Source: Anaerolineales bacterium
Lineage (GTDB): Bacteria; Chloroflexota; Anaerolineae; Promineifilales; Promineifilaceae
Assembly: GCA_020432595.1 (NCBI GenBank)
Contig: JAGQGA010000042.1
Location: 1-16,744 of the forward strand
Length of the DNA stretch: 16,744 bases
Reading direction: 5' to 3'
A program made the translations under genes and the position numbers. How positions within the stretch are numbered: the first letter of the stretch is position 1; each line of letters starts with the position of its first letter. Under the pieces are notes generated by a model. It was given only the letters and a program-made list of their open reading frames with translations. It was not told the origin of the DNA and did not search any database. Below, piece by piece: positions 14,063 through 16,744 of the stretch.

Positions 14063-14071
14063 ATTATATCA
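14063..14071 (-). promoter_or_regulatory. Putative extended -10 promoter of the ABC transporter operon
   Basis: On the minus strand TGA-TATAAT (14071-14063) is a perfect -10 with the extended TGn, about 68 nt upstream of the binding-protein ATG. The -35 (TTATCT at 17 nt) is poor. Confidence 0.5.
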
Positions 14072-14146
14072 ACAATGGTCAAACCAGATAAGAGGGTTCC
14101 CAACCCCATCCTCACCCCAACATCAAATAGCCCCAGACCAGCAAGC

Positions 14147-14155
14147 TGTTATACT
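14147..14155 (+). promoter_or_regulatory. Putative extended -10 promoter of the hpaB-like operon
   Basis: TGT-TATACT (14147-14155) is an extended -10 about 40 nt before the ATG at 14195. No -35 is evident. Confidence 0.35.
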
Positions 14156-14194
14156 CCTGTGCCAAAACCTTACCCAAAGCAAGGAAGTTTGACC

Positions 14195-15643
14195 ATGATA
14201 CGCACAGGTGCAGAATATATTGAATCCATCCGTGACGGCCGTGAAGTGTGGCTAAACGGGGAACAGGTGAAGGATGTGCCGACCCACCCTCACTTCAAAC
14301 CGCTGGTGGACATTCGGGCGCGCATGTATGACATGCAGCACGAGGCGGCCACTAAGGAGTTGTTGTCTTACACCGACCCCGAGACGGGGGAACGAAACAC
14401 GACGTTTTACAAAACGCCCCATACCCAGCAGGATTGGTGGGATAAGTTTGCGGCGGTAACGGCCGTTATGCAGGACATCAAAGGCGTCGTCACCCGCGTG
14501 GGCGACGAAACCATCGGTGAAGTCTGGTCACTCTACGACGGCCAAGATGTGCTCAACAGCGTAGACCCTCGTTTTAGTGCCAACATCCGTCACCACGTGC
14601 AAAAAGCATTGGTCATGGATCCCTTCCATGTCTCCGCCAACACCGACCCCAAAGGCGACCGCTCCAAAAAGCCCCAAGATCAAGACCCCGACATGCTGCT
14701 CCACGTCGTCCGCGAAACCGATTCGGGTATTGTCGTGCGCGGGGCTAAATTTGAAACGGCCGCTGCCTACGCCAACCAAGCCTTTGTCAAACCCACCATC
14801 GCCAATTGGGGCAACGATGCCCTGTCCGACTACGCGGTCGGCTTTATCGCCGACATGGGCGCACCGGGCATGAAGCACCTCTGCCGCACCGGTTTTGCCA
14901 ATCGCGCCGCCGCTCGTGACTATCCCCTCTCCAACAAATTCGACGAAATAGACACCCTCATCATCTTCGACGACGTGCATATTCCCTGGGAAAACGTCCT
15001 CTTTTACCGCCACACCAAAGCTGCCACCTACATCCGCGCCACTCTCCACCGCTACAGTGCCTTCCCCTACGTCCACCGTATCCTCGTCTACGCCGACATG
15101 CTCATTGGCACGGCGCTGCACAACTTACGGCAAACAGGGCTGGAAAATGTGCCTTCGGTACAGGAGAAATTGGCGCAATTGGCCGTCTACCGTGAGGGGA
15201 TTTGGGCGCATCTGACGGCCGCCATCACCCACGCCCAGCCCAGCCCAGGCGGCTTGCTCATGCCCAATCAATCGCTGCTGATGGCTGGCCGTGTTCATGC
15301 CCTCACCAATTTGCCGCAGATGATCCATATGACCCGCGAGCTGTGTGGCGGGCAAATTTGTGTTACGCCCGATGTGGCGACTTTTGAACATCCCGAAACG
15401 AAGCCCTGGATGGACAAATATTACACGCTCAACGAAAGTTGGATGGCGGAAGATCGGCGCAAGCTGCTGGCCTTTGCCCGTGATTTGCTCAATTCCAGTT
15501 ATGCGGGGCATCGGTTGACTTTTGCCCTGTTTGCTCAGTCGCCGCCATTTGCCAATTTAGCGGCCGTTTATCGCAACTTTGATTATGATGGCCCTCTGGA
15601 CTTTGTGCGCCAGGCGGCTGGACTATCGGACAATATCCAATGA
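14195..15643 (+). CDS. hpaB: HpaB-family FADH2-dependent aromatic hydroxylase (4-hydroxyphenylacetate 3-monooxygenase type)
   Basis: The protein has 482 residues from ATG 14195, chosen because AAGGAAG lies 7 nt upstream. The frame is open to 14054, but that stretch covers the divergent promoter region. The enzyme type uses FADH2 from a separate reductase and O2 to add a hydroxyl ortho to a phenol hydroxyl. Landmarks: TGAEYIESIRDGREVWLNGE at the N-terminus, TDPKGDRSK near 150-158, VRETDSGIVVRGAKFETAAA at 172-191, FDEIDTLIIFDDVHIPWENV at 249-268, RELCGGQI near 381-388, and FALFAQSPPFANLAAVYRNF near the end. The family is sure; the substrate (4-hydroxyphenylacetate, a chlorophenol or another) is not. 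No flavin reductase gene (hpaC) is in the window. The stop overlaps the RidA-like start by 4 bp (ATGA). Confidence 0.9.
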   Translation: MIRTGAEYIESIRDGREVWLNGEQVKDVPTHPHFKPLVDIRARMYDMQHEAATKELLSYTDPETGERNTTFYKTPHTQQDWWDKFAAVTAVMQDIKGVVTRVGDETIGEVWSLYDGQDVLNSVDPRFSANIRHHVQKALVMDPFHVSANTDPKGDRSKKPQDQDPDMLLHVVRETDSGIVVRGAKFETAAAYANQAFVKPTIANWGNDALSDYAVGFIADMGAPGMKHLCRTGFANRAAARDYPLSNKFDEIDTLIIFDDVHIPWENVLFYRHTKAATYIRATLHRYSAFPYVHRILVYADMLIGTALHNLRQTGLENVPSVQEKLAQLAVYREGIWAHLTAAITHAQPSPGGLLMPNQSLLMAGRVHALTNLPQMIHMTRELCGGQICVTPDVATFEHPETKPWMDKYYTLNESWMAEDRRKLLAFARDLLNSSYAGHRLTFALFAQSPPFANLAAVYRNFDYDGPLDFVRQAAGLSDNIQ

Positions 15644-16056
15644 CACACACACGCTTACGCAAATTCAACACGAAGGACGCTTATCCAGAGCAAAGTCTGG
15701 ACAATGATTTATCTATGGTGGTCATCGCTGGCAACCACATCTTTTTGCGCGGTCAAACGGCCATGGATTTGGACGGCAATATCGTCGGCATTGGCGATGC
15801 GGCGGCTCAGGCGGAAAACGCGATGGCTTGCACCAAAATTTTGCTGGAAGAAGCTGGTTCCAAATTGGAAGACATCTGCAAAATCACCATCTACATCACT
15901 GACCGCGCCTACCGCGAACCGGTTTATCGCGTCGTCGGCAAATGGCTCAAGGGAGTTTATCCCGTTTCTACGGGGCTGATTGTGAATGGGTTAGCCAAGC
16001 CAGAATATTTGATGGAGATTGATGTGGAGGCGGTAATCCCGCAGGATGTGGAATAG
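15640..16056 (+). CDS. RidA-like (YjgF/UK114 family) protein lacking the usual arginine
   Basis: The protein has 138 residues and starts inside the hpaB-like stop (ATGA). It has the trimeric RidA fold pattern: an N-terminal strand SMVVIAGNHIFLRGQTAMDL (in place of GLVFVSGQ-P), DAAAQAENAMACTKILLEEA, EDICKITIYITD, and the terminal EIDVEAVIP. RidA itself deaminates reactive enamine/imine intermediates using an Arg in the P-A-R-S motif. Here that stretch reads YPVSTGLIVNGLAKPEYLME, so the Arg position is Ser. It therefore belongs with the non-canonical Rid groups, which include deaminases of aromatic breakdown products such as 2-aminomuconate. Translational coupling to an aromatic hydroxylase suggests it acts on a product of that pathway; this is inference. 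Confidence 0.88.
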   Translation: MTHTRLRKFNTKDAYPEQSLDNDLSMVVIAGNHIFLRGQTAMDLDGNIVGIGDAAAQAENAMACTKILLEEAGSKLEDICKITIYITDRAYREPVYRVVGKWLKGVYPVSTGLIVNGLAKPEYLMEIDVEAVIPQDVE

Positions 16057-16295
16057 GACGCAGATTCACCTGATTTTCCTGATTCGTACCTTAACGATGA
16101 AATCCTTGTACGCAAACAAGCAATGACACAGAGTTACACAGAGAAAGGAAAGAGAATCACAGAGGAAGGGGAAATGCCCCATTTCTTCTCTGTGCCTCTC
16201 TGTGTCTTCTCTGTGAACCTCCGTGTAACGTTTTGAGTTCTGTCTCGTTCAGGTTAGGCGACTCTTTATCAGGAAAATCAGTTAAATCAGCGTCC
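16056..16295. repeat. Nested palindromic intergenic element
   Basis: The outer arms, 16056-16083 and 16268-16295, are imperfect inverted copies of the GGACGCAGATT...CTGATTTTCCTGAT word family. The inner arms, about 16128-16167 and 16181-16230, are rich in ACACAGAG and its complement. GGGG-AAATG-CCCC (16168-16180) is the tip. It starts in the RidA-like stop codon and fills almost all of the 257-bp gap before the DUF1028 gene. No gene is seen inside. Confidence 0.75.
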
Positions 16296-16313
16296 CTGCT
16301 TTAAGGAATAACC

Positions 16314-16744
16314 ATGACGTTTTCATTAGCTGGACGATGTGAACGAACGGGGATGGTGGGAGCGGTGATTAGCACCTCTAGCCCCTGCGTGGGGGCGCGG
16401 TGCATGTGGGTGCAGGCGGGGGCGGGGGTGGTACTGACGCAGAATGTGACGAATCCGGCGTTGGGGCCGGCTGGATTGGCGCAGATGGCGGCAGGAGCAA
16501 CGGCAAATGAGACATTAACCTATCTGCTGACATTGGAACCTTATCCCGATTATCGGCAGGTGGCGGTGTTGGGTGGTGGAGGGGAAACGGCCGTTTATTC
16601 CGGCAGCCAAACCCTGGGCATCTACGCCACCGCCTCTGGCAATAACTGCATTGCGGCAGGCAACTTGCTGGCAAATAGACATATTCCGCAAGCGATGGTT
16701 GATGAATTCTGTCGCCAGCCACAACTGCATTTGGTGGATCGGCT
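16314..16744 (+). CDS. DUF1028 protein, C-terminus beyond window
   Basis: The start is ATG 16314 with AAGGA 6 nt upstream; 143 codons are visible before the right edge. The N-terminus MTFSLAGRCERTGMVGAVIS, then GARCMWVQAGAGVVLTQNVT and NPALGPAGLAQMAAGATANE, match DUF1028: T-FS-va-d--tG-lG-av-s, q-G-GavatQ---np--G--gl-lla-G. DUF1028 proteins are predicted members of the Ntn-hydrolase superfamily, with the residue after Met (here Thr2) as possible nucleophile; that is family prediction. It follows the hpaB-like/RidA-like pair in the same direction but behind a large palindromic element, so shared transcription is uncertain. One palindrome copy is read ETAV. Confidence 0.88.
   Translation, partial: MTFSLAGRCERTGMVGAVISTSSPCVGARCMWVQAGAGVVLTQNVTNPALGPAGLAQMAAGATANETLTYLLTLEPYPDYRQVAVLGGGGETAVYSGSQTLGIYATASGNNCIAAGNLLANRHIPQAMVDEFCRQPQLHLVDR

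Larger units (their letters stand above)
801..16595. repeat. HIP1-like dispersed palindrome AACGGCCGTT, 18 exact copies
   Basis: Exact copies start at 801, 1071, 1104, 2163, 3082, 3346, 3598, 4592, 5953, 6646, 7201, 7916, 9893, 9956, 10814, 13948, 14458 and 16586. One-mismatch copies (GACGGCCGTT) are at 9035 and 9517. Two-mismatch copies include AACGGCCGAT at 4541 and 5048 and AACGGCCGCT near 12299 and 14756. A random 10-mer would be expected about 0.016 times here. All exact copies lie in coding sequence. The entry spans the first to the last copy. Confidence 0.9.

Noticed and set aside
14054..14194. 47-residue N-terminal extension of the HpaB-like protein
   Set aside because: It is Pro/Ser-rich with no family similarity, overlaps both divergent promoters, and the ATG at 14195 has a strong Shine-Dalgarno and the family N-terminus.
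14528..15121. 197-residue antisense frame opposite the HpaB-like gene
   Set aside because: Gly/Val/Asp-rich mirror of a conserved enzyme with no motif of its own.

Overview
The window looks like chromosomal DNA of a free-living bacterium. The best guess is a filamentous or environmental Chloroflexota (Anaerolineae-like) genome. That guess rests on the mix of lipoproteins with DUF4352-like domains, LysM and TPR proteins, a PhaR/phasin pair, a KPSLRTR-type ornithine carbamoyltransferase, HpaB, RidA-like and DUF1028 genes, and many short palindromic and dispersed repeats. No rRNA, tRNA, CRISPR array, transposase or phage gene was seen. Assignment to a phylum is inference.

Layout. 1-1772 (minus): the N-terminal 590 codons of a TPR protein that runs off the left edge. 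1941-2870 (minus): ornithine carbamoyltransferase (argF). 3053-4090 (plus): a two-TM protein of unknown function, ending at a bidirectional terminator shared with a convergent dNTP triphosphohydrolase (dgt, 4158-5312, minus). 5651-6337 and 6440-7633 (plus): a membrane-anchored double-LysM protein and a lipoprotein with two tandem DUF4352-like domains. 7708-11346: a divergent locus. An HTH protein with three 72-residue repeats plus an SCP2-like protein lie on the minus strand. A phasin-like protein, a PhaR-type regulator and two SRPBCC-fold proteins lie on the plus strand. A promoter and operator-like palindrome sit between the two arms. 11470-13995 (minus): a complete polar amino acid ABC importer (lipoprotein, hairpin, permease, ATPase). 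14195-16056 (plus): an HpaB-type flavin-dependent aromatic hydroxylase overlapping a RidA-like protein that lacks the usual arginine. 16314 to the edge: a DUF1028 protein.

How the genes work together. The divergent 7.7-11.3 kb locus reads as a polyhydroxyalkanoate granule or lipid-related regulon without the synthase. PhaR normally senses polymer and represses phasin genes, and a pseudo-palindrome overlaps the predicted start site of the phasin gene. The SCP2 and SRPBCC neighbours suggest hydrophobic ligands. The importer is self-contained. The HpaB/RidA-like/DUF1028 set could be a small catabolic operon, substrate unknown.

The most striking non-gene signal is the 10-bp palindrome AACGGCCGTT. 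It occurs 18 times exactly in 16.7 kb (about 0.016 expected by chance), always inside genes, and 15 times in the frame that reads Thr-Ala-Val. It behaves like the cyanobacterial HIP1 element but has a different sequence. Separate families of intergenic repeats sit at gene ends: GGAGATT hairpins, ACACGGA arrays with a 10-bp period, and GGACGCAGATT palindromes. Some of these supply start or stop regions of the genes.
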